Shown in pieces: positions 8,494 through 16,422 of a stretch of DNA of 16,559 nt. Below the pieces are notes generated by a model that saw only the letters and a list, made by a program, of their open reading frames with translations, made no database searches and was not told the DNA's origin. Source of the stretch: a gamma proteobacterium symbiont of Lucinoma myriamae. Lineage in GTDB: Bacteria; Pseudomonadota; Gammaproteobacteria; GRL18. The stretch's first letter is position 1, and each line of letters begins with the position of its first letter. The DNA is taken from positions 1-16,559 of the forward strand of contig JAHXIM010000029.1 of assembly GCA_025655635.1 (NCBI GenBank). Direction: 5' to 3'. The translations under genes were made by a program, and so were the position numbers.

Positions 8494-9450
8494 CTAGATA
8501 GAAAACTTATCAAAAGCGGCATTTAATCCTGCTGCTTTTTCTTCATTGGTCATACCAAGACCCTGACTTGAATGATCTTCATAGACGATTGCATCAGTAT
8601 CTTTATATAATATGCCTAAAGGTATATTTTCTTCATCCCTTGCATACTTCATAGCGCCTAACCAATCACCTGGGTCATGCTCCACCACATTTGAAAACAA
8701 ACGCTTAACATTATCATCAATAGTGATACCGTCAGTATGTTCCAATAAAGTAAACTTATCAGGATTTTCCTGTAATGGCTTAGTAAATTCTTCTGAAAAC
8801 ACAGGGCAACGCTGCAGTACGCGCACAAAGCTGGTACCTCGATGCTGATGTGCCGCTTTAATGGTTTCATATAACAGGGGTGGATTCCAGTCAACTACTT
8901 GCGCCACAAAAGAAACGTTAGTAATACCCAAAGTAATCGTTAATGGATTCAGGGGTGGTAATATAGCCCCATATGGATGGGTGTTAGTTTTTGTACCCTG
9001 CCTGGTCGTTGGCGATGTTTGTTTTTTGGTCAGGCCATAAATACCATTATCAAAAACCAGAATCACCATATCCATATTAAGATGCAAGGCATGCAGCCAT
9101 GGACCGGCACCAATAGAGAAACAATCGCCATCACCAGTAGCAACCCAGACATCCAAATCAGGGCGACGTGATTTTATACCATTGGCAACCGGTAGAGCAC
9201 GACCATGCAGACCATGAAAACCATAAGTACCCATATAATGTGGCATACGACTGGAACAGCCGATTCCTGACACAGCAACACTATTTTCTGGCGGTACCTG
9301 TGCATCACGTAATACACGATGTACTGTATTTAAAATGGCAAAGTCACCACAACCGGAACACCAGCGAACATCACCGCCAGCGCCATAATCATCCAGTGTA
9401 AAATAACGTTCAAAAACTTCTAACGACCAATCTGCTTTAATACCAAACAT
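8494..9450 (-). CDS. korB: 2-oxoglutarate:ferredoxin oxidoreductase, beta subunit
   Basis: This 318-residue subunit carries the thiamine diphosphate and a 4Fe-4S cluster of a 2-oxoacid:ferredoxin oxidoreductase. The TPP/Mg site is ATGDGDCFSIG (104-114) followed by FDNGIYGLTKKQTSPT (133-148). Cluster ligands are most likely C31 and C34 (WCSGCGD), C65 (GIGCSSR) and C215 (QRCPVF). With KorA it would carboxylate succinyl-CoA to 2-oxoglutarate using reduced ferredoxin, or run the reverse reaction. The length is normal for the family. The start is well supported: AAGGAG at 9456-9461 (minus strand) lies 5 bases from the ATG. The gene follows korA by 32 bases. Assignment to 2-oxoglutarate rather than pyruvate rests on the two-subunit KorAB type and the TCA gene neighbours, not on a substrate residue. 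Confidence 0.93.
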   Translation of the reverse strand: MFGIKADWSLEVFERYFTLDDYGAGGDVRWCSGCGDFAILNTVHRVLRDAQVPPENSVAVSGIGCSSRMPHYMGTYGFHGLHGRALPVANGIKSRRPDLDVWVATGDGDCFSIGAGPWLHALHLNMDMVILVFDNGIYGLTKKQTSPTTRQGTKTNTHPYGAILPPLNPLTITLGITNVSFVAQVVDWNPPLLYETIKAAHQHRGTSFVRVLQRCPVFSEEFTKPLQENPDKFTLLEHTDGITIDDNVKRLFSNVVEHDPGDWLGAMKYARDEENIPLGILYKDTDAIVYEDHSSQGLGMTNEEKAAGLNAAFDKFSI

Positions 9451-9455
9451 AATAT

Positions 9456-9461
9456 CTCCTT
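9456..9461 (-). promoter_or_regulatory. Strong Shine-Dalgarno of korB
   Basis: AAGGAG reads on the minus strand 5 bases before the korB ATG. It is the clearest ribosome binding site in the window; most other genes here have weak or no SD match, so korB may be translated more efficiently than its neighbours. Confidence 0.8.
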
Positions 9462-9482
9462 CCCGACGCTCTATTAGCGGTG

Positions 9483-11405
9483 TTATGCGTTAACAGCGTC
9501 AAGACGCTTACTAAGTTCTTCAATAACCATACCCGGCTGTAATGGATGCCCGTATACCACTGACCAACAATCGATATCAACAGCAAACTGAGCACGCAAT
9601 ACATTAGCAAGCTGTGCATAACGCCTGTTTTCACTGGTTATCATCGGTGCGTTGAGATCATCACTATAATTAATTTCAACGGTCATCACTTTTTTGTAGC
9701 GAGTGAACATCTCTTTTAAGCCGGGTTCCAATGGTGACATAAAGCGTAAATGAACACTGGCAATTTTTTTACCCTGTTCTCTGAGTACATTAATTGACTC
9801 TTCAATAGCACCAATGGTTGAACCCCAGGCAACGACTAACAAATCACCTTCTTCCTCTTGTGAAGCAACGCCATGAATAACCGGCGGTTTCAAGGTACTT
9901 TGTAATGCGGCAATTTTGCGACTACGATGTTGTGATGTGATCTGATTAGTTTCTGAATTATAAGAAACTTTACTGCGCTCTGTATGTGACAAACCGGTTA
10001 AAACATACATACCATCAGGTTGTCCGGGAATCGGTCTTTGTGATAAACCGGTTTTTTCATCCCAGTCATAAGCAGGAATATCTTTATTCCATTGCGACTG
10101 ATCAACCGGATCGGAAAACCATTCTTCTTTTATTTCAGGACGTATCCATGGCTGTACACCCGTTGCCAGATTCGCATCGGTCAGCATAATCACCGGTGTT
10201 CTGAATTCTTCTGCTAATTTACGCGCCATAATGACAAATTCAAAACACTCTGGAATGGTTGCCGCCGCGATAACTATTTTTGGCGCATCACCGGGTTCAC
10301 CATACAGTGAGGCTAATAGATCAGACTGCTCAACTTTGGTCGGCAAGCCGGTTGAGGGACCACCACGCTGCACATCAACAATCACCAGAGGAACTTCAGC
10401 CATAACCGCCAGGCCAATCATTTCTGTTTTTAATGCCATACCAGGACCGGAGGTAATGGTACATGCGGTTTTACCGGCAAATGAGGCACCGATAGCAAAA
10501 CCAATAGCAGCAATTTCATCTTCTGCCTGATGTATAAAACCACCGACATCATGAAACACTTCAGCAGCATAGTGAGAAGCCGATGTTGCCGGAGTGATCG
10601 GATACATGGAAATCATTTCCATGCCTGCCGCCATAACACCTAAACCCACCGCAGTATTACCATTGGTCACAACAATATCTTTAAGAACTTCCTGTGAACC
10701 CTCATAGGGAGGAATGTCATAAAAATACTCAAGATTATCTTTGGCAAATTGATAGCCGGCATTGAATAAATCCTGATTAGGCTTAACAATTTTGTCGCCC
10801 TTATGTTTGAAGGTGTTGTAGATCTCATTAAGACCTAATTCAGCATCACGATTATAGATACGACAAAGCATACCTAAAACAAACATATTTTTACCCTTAC
10901 GGGCATTGCTGACGATCTTAAGACATTGTTCTTCCATGGGAAGCTCATGAACTATTAGTCCATTTTTACGAAACTCATCAACAGCAAAGGCATATTCTTC
11001 ACGAATTTTTTCTTGCGGATCGGTAGCCCATTTGTTTTCCAGAAGAACAATGGTACCTTCTTTATAAGCACCATTAGCAATACGGGCATAGAGTACCTGC
11101 TCATTAAAGCCGACAACCAGATCAGCTTCATTACCCATATTAGTCATAATTTTTGAACCAACACGAATACGATTACCACTTCCCCCTGCCGGAGTCCGTG
11201 CAGGCGGCTGGATTTCAGCTGGAATGATTTCTACAGTCCAGATGCCATTACCCATTTTTCCGCCAATGGCACCGAATGTCTGCCCACATTTCTGTGCGCC
11301 CTCACCCGAGTCACTTACAATTTCAACAATATGCTCTTCAAGCTGTTGTGGCTTTTGCTGAGCTTTAGTTACTTGATCATTCATCTTATCAGATTCCTGG
11401 TTCAT
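9483..11405 (-). CDS. korA: 2-oxoglutarate:ferredoxin oxidoreductase, fused gamma-alpha subunit
   Basis: This 640-residue protein fuses the gamma domain (about 25-215, opening with SDSGEGAQKCGQ at 31-42) to the alpha pyrimidine-binding domain (from about 240) and the C-terminal transketolase-like domain II. Alpha landmarks are YPITPATS (268-275), QAEDEIAA (293-300), TSGPG (318-322) and VQRGGPSTGLPT (345-356), all typical of active 2-oxoacid:ferredoxin oxidoreductases. It pairs with KorB to interconvert succinyl-CoA plus CO2 and 2-oxoglutarate, the oxygen-sensitive, ferredoxin-dependent step of the reductive TCA cycle. No 4Fe-4S ferredoxin (delta) subunit is fused or directly adjacent, so electrons must come from a separate protein. 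Two starts are possible: Met1, with no SD, and Met8 (11384), preceded by an AGGAA at a long spacing. The gap of 73 bases to the upstream NuoF-like gene contains a small 6-bp stem (11441-11446 with 11454-11459). Confidence 0.93.
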   Translation of the reverse strand: MNQESDKMNDQVTKAQQKPQQLEEHIVEIVSDSGEGAQKCGQTFGAIGGKMGNGIWTVEIIPAEIQPPARTPAGGSGNRIRVGSKIMTNMGNEADLVVGFNEQVLYARIANGAYKEGTIVLLENKWATDPQEKIREEYAFAVDEFRKNGLIVHELPMEEQCLKIVSNARKGKNMFVLGMLCRIYNRDAELGLNEIYNTFKHKGDKIVKPNQDLFNAGYQFAKDNLEYFYDIPPYEGSQEVLKDIVVTNGNTAVGLGVMAAGMEMISMYPITPATSASHYAAEVFHDVGGFIHQAEDEIAAIGFAIGASFAGKTACTITSGPGMALKTEMIGLAVMAEVPLVIVDVQRGGPSTGLPTKVEQSDLLASLYGEPGDAPKIVIAAATIPECFEFVIMARKLAEEFRTPVIMLTDANLATGVQPWIRPEIKEEWFSDPVDQSQWNKDIPAYDWDEKTGLSQRPIPGQPDGMYVLTGLSHTERSKVSYNSETNQITSQHRSRKIAALQSTLKPPVIHGVASQEEEGDLLVVAWGSTIGAIEESINVLREQGKKIASVHLRFMSPLEPGLKEMFTRYKKVMTVEINYSDDLNAPMITSENRRYAQLANVLRAQFAVDIDCWSVVYGHPLQPGMVIEELSKRLDAVNA

Positions 11406-11478
11406 AAATTTTTAAACTTTAAATAATTAAATCTTGTCGACTATTCTGTGTATGAATAGCTGTCTACTATGGTTTTAA

Positions 11479-12714
11479 CTATGGCCTTAACGAGCTTTTA
11501 TATTCATCGATAAAATGTATTAAAGAACTATCGACGACCTGCATTGCCCCGTTCAGTAAATGACAACGACCACTACCCGGTAAAATCTTACATAAATTTA
11601 TCAATGATTCGAGGTCATACTCACTGGCTTGACCCGTATCAATTTTATTCAGTAATTGTGAAATATAAAAAGTACCTGTTTTACATGGCGGACATTGACC
11701 ACAAGATGAGTGGGCATAGAAATTAACATATTCCGTGACACGCTTAACTATCCCCGTCCCTTCAGAAACGACAATCATTGCACCTGTTCCTAAACTGGAA
11801 CCTCGCTCTTTTACAGATTCAAAATCCAGTGGTACATCAATATCTTTAGGTGTTAAAATTGTACTTGAAGCCCCTCCGGTAAATACCGCTTTAACCTTTT
11901 TATCAAGCAGCATACCGCCGCCATAATTAAATATAAGCTCCGATAATGGTGTACCCATTGGCAGCTCGTATACTCCCGGTTTTAACACATCACCACTGAG
12001 ACAGTAAATTTTTGTACCGGCAGAATTGCCGTTACCTAAATCCTGATACCATTGTGCACCATTTCGTAAAATGTGAGACACATTGGCCAGAGTCTCAATA
12101 TTGTTAATGAGTGTCGGACAACCATGAACACCGGATACTGCTGGAAAAGGCGGCTTACCTCTGGGGAAAGGAAAGTTACCTTCCACTGATTCAATAGCGG
12201 CAGTTTCCTCACCGCCAATATAATGACCGGAGCTTGCCATAACACGAATATTTAATGATGTTTCAAGTGCGGCTTCTATTTGCTCAAAAAAACGACTGGT
12301 TTGCCATTGTTCAACTGCTATGCGAATATTTTCTAATGACGTTTTTTGTTCTGGATTAATATAAAAAACAATTTTATTGATATTACTAGCCAGTGCCGTA
12401 ATTAAAGCACCTTCAATCACTTGATTAGGGGAATGAGATAGTAAATAAGCATCTTTAAATGTGCCCGGCTCATCTTCATTACCATTACAAATAAGGTATT
12501 TATCAGAATTTGCAGCCTGCTCTGCAACAAACTGCCATTTTTTATAGGCTGGAAAGCCGCTGCCGCCTAAGCCACGCAGACCGGCTTGCTCAATTATTGC
12601 AATAATGCCTTTGGGATCAGATAAGGCATTTTCCAAACCTGTGCCGCCATTACCACTGAGCCATTCACTCAGGTTAGCCCCCTGAGAGTCCGGGTGCAAT
12701 AACACATTATTCAT
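11479..12714 (-). CDS. NuoF-like NADH-binding FMN/4Fe-4S protein (likely fumarate reductase NADH subunit)
   Basis: This 411-residue protein is homologous to the NADH-oxidising subunit of complex I and related diaphorases. It shows GLRGLGGSGFPAYKKW (45-60), CNGNEDEPGTFKD (76-88) and IGGEETAAIESVEG (166-179) for FMN and NADH binding, and the N3-type 4Fe-4S ligands C338, C341, C344 and C384. There is no fused NuoE-like thioredoxin domain, and no nuoE, nuoG or other complex I gene nearby. Its ATG overlaps the stop of the FrdA-type gene by 4 bases (ATGA), indicating translational coupling. This context points to NADH feeding electrons through the FrdB-like protein to the flavoprotein. A soluble, multi-subunit NADH-dependent fumarate reductase is known from the reductive TCA cycle of Hydrogenobacter thermophilus; equivalence to it is an inference. 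A role in complex I is unlikely. Confidence 0.88.
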   Translation of the reverse strand: MNNVLLHPDSQGANLSEWLSGNGGTGLENALSDPKGIIAIIEQAGLRGLGGSGFPAYKKWQFVAEQAANSDKYLICNGNEDEPGTFKDAYLLSHSPNQVIEGALITALASNINKIVFYINPEQKTSLENIRIAVEQWQTSRFFEQIEAALETSLNIRVMASSGHYIGGEETAAIESVEGNFPFPRGKPPFPAVSGVHGCPTLINNIETLANVSHILRNGAQWYQDLGNGNSAGTKIYCLSGDVLKPGVYELPMGTPLSELIFNYGGGMLLDKKVKAVFTGGASSTILTPKDIDVPLDFESVKERGSSLGTGAMIVVSEGTGIVKRVTEYVNFYAHSSCGQCPPCKTGTFYISQLLNKIDTGQASEYDLESLINLCKILPGSGRCHLLNGAMQVVDSSLIHFIDEYKSSLRP

Positions 12715-14393
12715 TGGTCACATACTCCACAAAAAGTGGATGAGCTATTTCTTGCAGTGCTATTTTTAGCCGAATCAAATTGAGCATATTCTGGAAATAA
12801 TAAGGGTGATTTACTCGTCATTGGCATATTATTCTGCATCAGTTCACGACGTAAATTGCTGATATGATCAATAGTAATTTGTTTATGGCCTCTTGTTTTT
12901 CGGTCTTTAACAGCACGAGCACCGGCTCTTCTGCCAAAACTAATGATCTCTAATAAGGCATTACCCATTAGACGATTACGACCATGAATACCACCACTGA
13001 CTTCACCGACGCAGTACAAACCGGCAATAGTAGAACGACCATTTTCATCAATCACCACACCGCCATTTTGATAATGCAGCGTTGGATAAATCAGCATTGG
13101 AGTCTGAGTAATATCAATCTTACTCTTTAAGCCCAGCTGTACGAGCTTGGGAAAACGTTTTTTTAAAATACCGGGCTTTCTTGCTTCCAGGCTGGGGGTA
13201 TCTAACCATACGCCCTGCATGACGTTCTTGCCATCTGCAGAGTCACCGACAACTCCTCGACCTTCCTGGCATTCTCTGATAATGGCGGCGGCAACGATAT
13301 CCCTTGGTTTAAGTTCATTAACAAAACGCTCACCCAGAGCATTAATAATAAACGCCCCCGAAGAGCGAAGACCTTCGGTAATTAATGTACCTGATAAGTG
13401 CTGTGGATAAGCAACCCCGGTAGGATGGTATTGAAAAGAATCCAAATCTCTGAGTTTGGCCCCCAGACGATAGGCTAACACCAGACCATCACCCGTTGCA
13501 CCGAAGTGATTAGACGTTGGAAACTGATTTAAATGAATCCGGCCAATGCCTCCTGTGGCAATAATGACTGTTTTGGCTTTAATCTGCACATAGCGACATT
13601 CCTGCAGTGATGAAATAATGGCTCCGGCACAATGTCCTGACTCATTACTTAATAATTCAACTGCCGGACTATAATCCCATACATCAACATCACTATTTTT
13701 TACGGCTTCACGTAATACCCGCATCATTTCCAGGCCGGTATAATCGCGAAAATAAACCACACGATTAGCTGACGTACCGCCCGCTTTACGTGTTAACAAG
13801 TCACCAAATTCATTTAAGTCAAACTGCATTCCCTGCTGAATAAGCCAGCGTATGGTTTCCGGCCCATCCATGACCAGTTTTTTAATCAGTTTTTTATTAC
13901 CGCTCTGGTGCCCTGCTTTAAAGGTGTCATTATAGTGTGATTGCGGTGTATCACCCTTTTCAATCGAAGCCTGTATGCCGCCTTCAGCCATTACCGTATT
14001 ACTATCACCTAATTTTAGTTTGGTGGCCAAAATCACCTTGGCTCCAGCTTCTGCCGCCATTAACGCTGCAGCACAGCCGGCACCGCCACCGCCAATGACC
14101 AGAACATCCGTTTCTCGAATTCGTGTTCCGGCTAAATCAGCCGCATCAATACGAGAATCTGCCTGTAACACATCAGCAATCTGCTTGTGACATCGATCGC
14201 CTTTATTTGGGCCAACTTGTAATTCGGTAATGGTTTCATGACGATGATCCGGATGAAACTCTTTTAGCAGCTGTTTTTCATCTATAGATAATTCAACGGC
14301 AGGAAAACCTTCTAATGACTGTTTTTGTAAATGGTAGTTTCCCAAAGCCTGCTGATAAGAAATAGAACCACTCATGACTTTATTCTGGCTCAT
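12711..14393 (-). CDS. frdA: Soluble fumarate reductase/succinate dehydrogenase-type flavoprotein
   Basis: This 560-residue FAD protein has a Rossmann motif VLVIGGGGAG (97-106) and the substrate-site set of the fumarate reductase family: QYHPTG (321-326), an EGLRSSGAF stretch (340-348), R364 (RDIVAAA), H440 (TLHYQNGG) and HGRNRLMGN (470-478). The position holding the covalent FAD histidine in membrane SdhA/FrdA (SHTVxAQGG) is Asn132 (SNTVMAEGG), so FAD should be non-covalent, as in soluble relatives and L-aspartate oxidase. A 90-residue N-terminal extension (HPDHR at 48-52) precedes the Rossmann fold; I recall it in a family of soluble FrdA-like proteins. The C-terminus ends with CGVC (555-558). 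No SdhC/SdhD membrane anchors are present. The gene overlaps frdB and the NuoF-like gene by 4 bases on each side. Fumarate reduction is favoured over aspartate oxidation because of the partners and because NadB lacks this extension. Confidence 0.9.
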   Translation of the reverse strand: MSQNKVMSGSISYQQALGNYHLQKQSLEGFPAVELSIDEKQLLKEFHPDHRHETITELQVGPNKGDRCHKQIADVLQADSRIDAADLAGTRIRETDVLVIGGGGAGCAAALMAAEAGAKVILATKLKLGDSNTVMAEGGIQASIEKGDTPQSHYNDTFKAGHQSGNKKLIKKLVMDGPETIRWLIQQGMQFDLNEFGDLLTRKAGGTSANRVVYFRDYTGLEMMRVLREAVKNSDVDVWDYSPAVELLSNESGHCAGAIISSLQECRYVQIKAKTVIIATGGIGRIHLNQFPTSNHFGATGDGLVLAYRLGAKLRDLDSFQYHPTGVAYPQHLSGTLITEGLRSSGAFIINALGERFVNELKPRDIVAAAIIRECQEGRGVVGDSADGKNVMQGVWLDTPSLEARKPGILKKRFPKLVQLGLKSKIDITQTPMLIYPTLHYQNGGVVIDENGRSTIAGLYCVGEVSGGIHGRNRLMGNALLEIISFGRRAGARAVKDRKTRGHKQITIDHISNLRRELMQNNMPMTSKSPLLFPEYAQFDSAKNSTARNSSSTFCGVCDQ

Positions 14394-15055
14394 GACTGCT
14401 CCTCAATATCAACATCCAGTTGACCAGTGCGAATGGCTTCAAGCTGATTAATCAAATTTGACGGCCGGGTATGAAAATAACCGGTAACTCGACGGGCAAA
14501 TAAACCGACATGATTGGGATCAATAAATTCCGGACAGCCGGTCATACACAGGTTGCACATCACACATTCGACAAATAATTCACCGGATTCACGAAAACGA
14601 CCTTTGACTGCCAGCTCCACACCTGATTCAACATCAATTCCTTTAGGACAGGCCTTATTACAGCCATTACAATGACGGCATTTTTCTGCTTCTGGAAATA
14701 TTTTGTGAAACTCAGTTTGTACGTCCCAGGAGGTATTTATTCTGGATAATTCATAGTTATGCTGGGGGGGTAGTTCAAATACCGAGAAGAAAACGTCCAT
14801 TCCGTCTTCAATGAGCAACTGGCAGCCCAGCTCCATTTTGATTTCAGAGGAATCAGCACGACGAACCATAACACTGCAGGAGCCGCATACACCATCCAGA
14901 CAACCCACACCTTTAACTCGAGGATAACCCGCATGCCACAATGCCTGAATGACAGACAAAGAATCAGGTGCAGTAATAGGCTGGCCATTAATGCTTAATG
15001 AGACTTCGTTTTCATTTTTTTTATTAGTTTGCTTATCGTTGAGATTATGGTTCAT
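14390..15055 (-). CDS. frdB: 2Fe-2S / two 4Fe-4S electron-transfer subunit, FrdB-like
   Basis: This protein of 221 residues (ATG at 15055) has a plant-type 2Fe-2S domain with C52, C57 and C60 (CLDGVCGSC) and C78, then two 4Fe-4S motifs: C126/129/132/136 and C164/167/170/174. In membrane SdhB/FrdB the last binding motif is spaced for a 3Fe-4S cluster (CxxCxxxxxC-type); here it is CxxCxxC, so a second 4Fe-4S cluster is predicted, closer to HdrC-type or soluble fumarate reductase proteins. It would carry electrons between the NuoF-like protein and the flavoprotein. A TTG codon directly upstream (15056-15058) could extend it by one residue; neither start has a good SD. The stop overlaps the frdA start (ATGA), so the trio is coupled. 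Lack of a membrane anchor gene supports a cytoplasmic complex. Confidence 0.88.
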   Translation of the reverse strand: MNHNLNDKQTNKKNENEVSLSINGQPITAPDSLSVIQALWHAGYPRVKGVGCLDGVCGSCSVMVRRADSSEIKMELGCQLLIEDGMDVFFSVFELPPQHNYELSRINTSWDVQTEFHKIFPEAEKCRHCNGCNKACPKGIDVESGVELAVKGRFRESGELFVECVMCNLCMTGCPEFIDPNHVGLFARRVTGYFHTRPSNLINQLEAIRTGQLDVDIEEQS

Positions 15056-15084
15056 CAATAAATCGTAGTAATTAAGAGTCGTAT

Positions 15085-15113
15085 AATATACCTAAAAAAA
15101 GCCCTAAAGTCAC
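15085..15113 (-). promoter_or_regulatory. Candidate sigma-70 promoter for the frdB-frdA-kor cluster
   Basis: On the minus strand GTGACT (15108-15113, 4 of 6 to TTGACA) lies 17 bases before TATATT (15085-15090, 5 of 6 to TATAAT). Transcription would start near 15078, about 20 bases before the frdB ATG. This is a match by eye in an A/T-rich gap, so chance occurrence is possible. Confidence 0.35.
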
Positions 15114-15118
15114 TAAGG
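15094..15118 (-). terminator. Weak hairpin plus T-run after mdh
   Basis: On the minus strand an imperfect hairpin (15103-15118, CCT-AGT / ACT-AGG with bulges) is followed by a G, a C and seven Ts (15094-15100). It might end mdh transcription partly. It overlaps the candidate promoter spacer and -35, so both readings cannot be fully optimal. The stem is short and the loop tight, so this is weak. Confidence 0.2.
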
Positions 15119-15317
15119 TTTCATTTATATACACCTTTATTCAGGAGGAAAATTGCTATATTAATATCATTTTATACAGAATTTATCTTTCACGGCTTTT
15201 TTAATAATCAGGTACAGATAAAGACCAAGTTAAATGGTAGGAATCAGTAATTTCAAAGAGTCAATATCACTAAACAACATCAACTTTTAACCATTAGTTT
15301 TGTAAAAAATACACTAA

Positions 15318-16250
15318 TCAGAGTCGCTTTTGTTTCAGCTCTTCTGTTCTTTCTTTAATATGAGCAACCGAAAGATTAAACGCTTTTAATTCTCTTTCGC
15401 TTAAATGAATTTCAACTATTTTTTCAATTCCATTACGTCCTAAAACCACAGGCACACCAACAAAAGCACCATCAACATCATATTCACCTTGCAGATAAAC
15501 GGCACAAGGCAAGGTCTTATGCTCATCTCGAATAATGGCTTTAACAATTTGTATCACTGCCAACCCGGGCGCAAAATAAGCTGAGCCGGTTTTTAATAAA
15601 TTAACAATCTCAGCTCCGCCATACTGTACTTTATGAATAATTACTTCAATACGCTCTCGTGACATGAGTTCTGCAATAGGTTGACCATTGACCTGACAAT
15701 GATCTTCCAATGGCACCATAAGCTCTCCATGATCACCCAGTACCATTGTTGTCACTTCGCTGGCAGCGACGCTTAATTCTTTGGCGATAAAGTATTTAAA
15801 ACGTCCACCATCAAGTATGCCGGCCATGCCAATAACACGATCTTTGCTAAAACCACTGGTTTCATAAGCCAGTTGTACCATTGTATTTATAGGATTAGTG
15901 ACTACGATTAAAATACAATTTGGGGAATGTACAACAACTTGTTCTACTATTGACACCACTATATTGGCATTAATTTCAACTAAATCATCACGTGACATAC
16001 CGGGCTTACGTGAAACACCTGCGGTAATTATAACAATATCTGAATCTGCAGTGTCTTTATAATCACCAGTACCGGTCACTACCATGTCATTACGAAAAAG
16101 TGCCATTGATTGTGTAATATCAAGGGCTTTACCTTTAGCCAGATCAGCATTTCGATCCAGTAATATGATATTTCCCAGTTCCAGTGTTGCAGCAGAAACA
16201 GCCGCATGAGCACCGACATTTCCAGCACCGATTATTGTAATTTTTTCCAT
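15318..16250 (-). CDS. mdh: Malate dehydrogenase, LDH-like type
   Basis: This 310-residue NAD-dependent malate dehydrogenase interconverts oxaloacetate and malate in the cytoplasm, the first reductive step in the cluster. The Rossmann motif is GAGNVG (8-13) with D32 binding the NAD ribose. The substrate loop is RKPGMSR (81-87), whose Arg81 and Arg87 indicate malate; lactate dehydrogenases usually have Gln in the discriminating position. The catalytic set is complete: N119 (TNP), D147, R150 (DGGR) and H174 (GDHGE). Length and motifs match the bacterial LDH-like MDH family, unlike the E. coli-type enzyme. AAGG (16258-16261 on the minus strand) sits 7 bases before the ATG, supporting this start. 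It is first of the cluster, but the 262-base gap to frdB may mean a separate transcript. Confidence 0.95.
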   Translation of the reverse strand: MEKITIIGAGNVGAHAAVSAATLELGNIILLDRNADLAKGKALDITQSMALFRNDMVVTGTGDYKDTADSDIVIITAGVSRKPGMSRDDLVEINANIVVSIVEQVVVHSPNCILIVVTNPINTMVQLAYETSGFSKDRVIGMAGILDGGRFKYFIAKELSVAASEVTTMVLGDHGELMVPLEDHCQVNGQPIAELMSRERIEVIIHKVQYGGAEIVNLLKTGSAYFAPGLAVIQIVKAIIRDEHKTLPCAVYLQGEYDVDGAFVGVPVVLGRNGIEKIVEIHLSERELKAFNLSVAHIKERTEELKQKRL

Positions 16251-16374
16251 TCACAAACCTTAAATTTCATAAATACTTCATCTGAATAACATCAGAAAAG
16301 CTGAATATTATGCACTGAAACAGCGGTAACAGCTATGCAATTAATTTAAGAAGAGCCTGCAAGTCATTAATAAC

Positions 16375-16388
16375 ATGACATATATCAA
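16375..16388 (-). promoter_or_regulatory. Candidate FNR-type operator upstream of mdh
   Basis: On the minus strand TTGAT-ATAT-GTCAT matches 8 of 10 defined bases of the FNR consensus TTGAT-N4-ATCAA. About 44 bases downstream of its centre would fall a start site fed by a TTAAAT box (16344-16349, 4 of 6). An oxygen-responsive activator would make sense for oxygen-sensitive KorAB, but such matches occur by chance in A/T-rich DNA. Confidence 0.25.
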
Positions 16389-16422
16389 TAAACTTAAGGA
16401 ATACTCATTGGAAAATTACGGC

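Noticed and set aside
10231..10530. Plus-strand open frame of 99 codons
   Set aside because: Antisense to the conserved alpha domain of korA; no family resemblance, explained by the opposite-strand codon pattern.
11479..12714. Complex I subunit NuoF proper
   Set aside because: No other nuo genes nearby, no NuoE, and 4-base overlap with the FrdA-type gene indicate a different complex.
13147..13410. Plus-strand open frame of 87 codons
   Set aside because: Antisense to the conserved FAD/substrate region of frdA; no independent support.
12711..14393. L-aspartate oxidase (nadB)
   Set aside because: Shares the fold and a non-covalent FAD site, but has a long N-terminal extension and is coupled to Fe-S and NADH subunits rather than nadA/nadC.
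15143..15148. Plus-strand AGGAGG followed by a TTG start
   Set aside because: The reading frame stops after two further codons, so it is not a gene.
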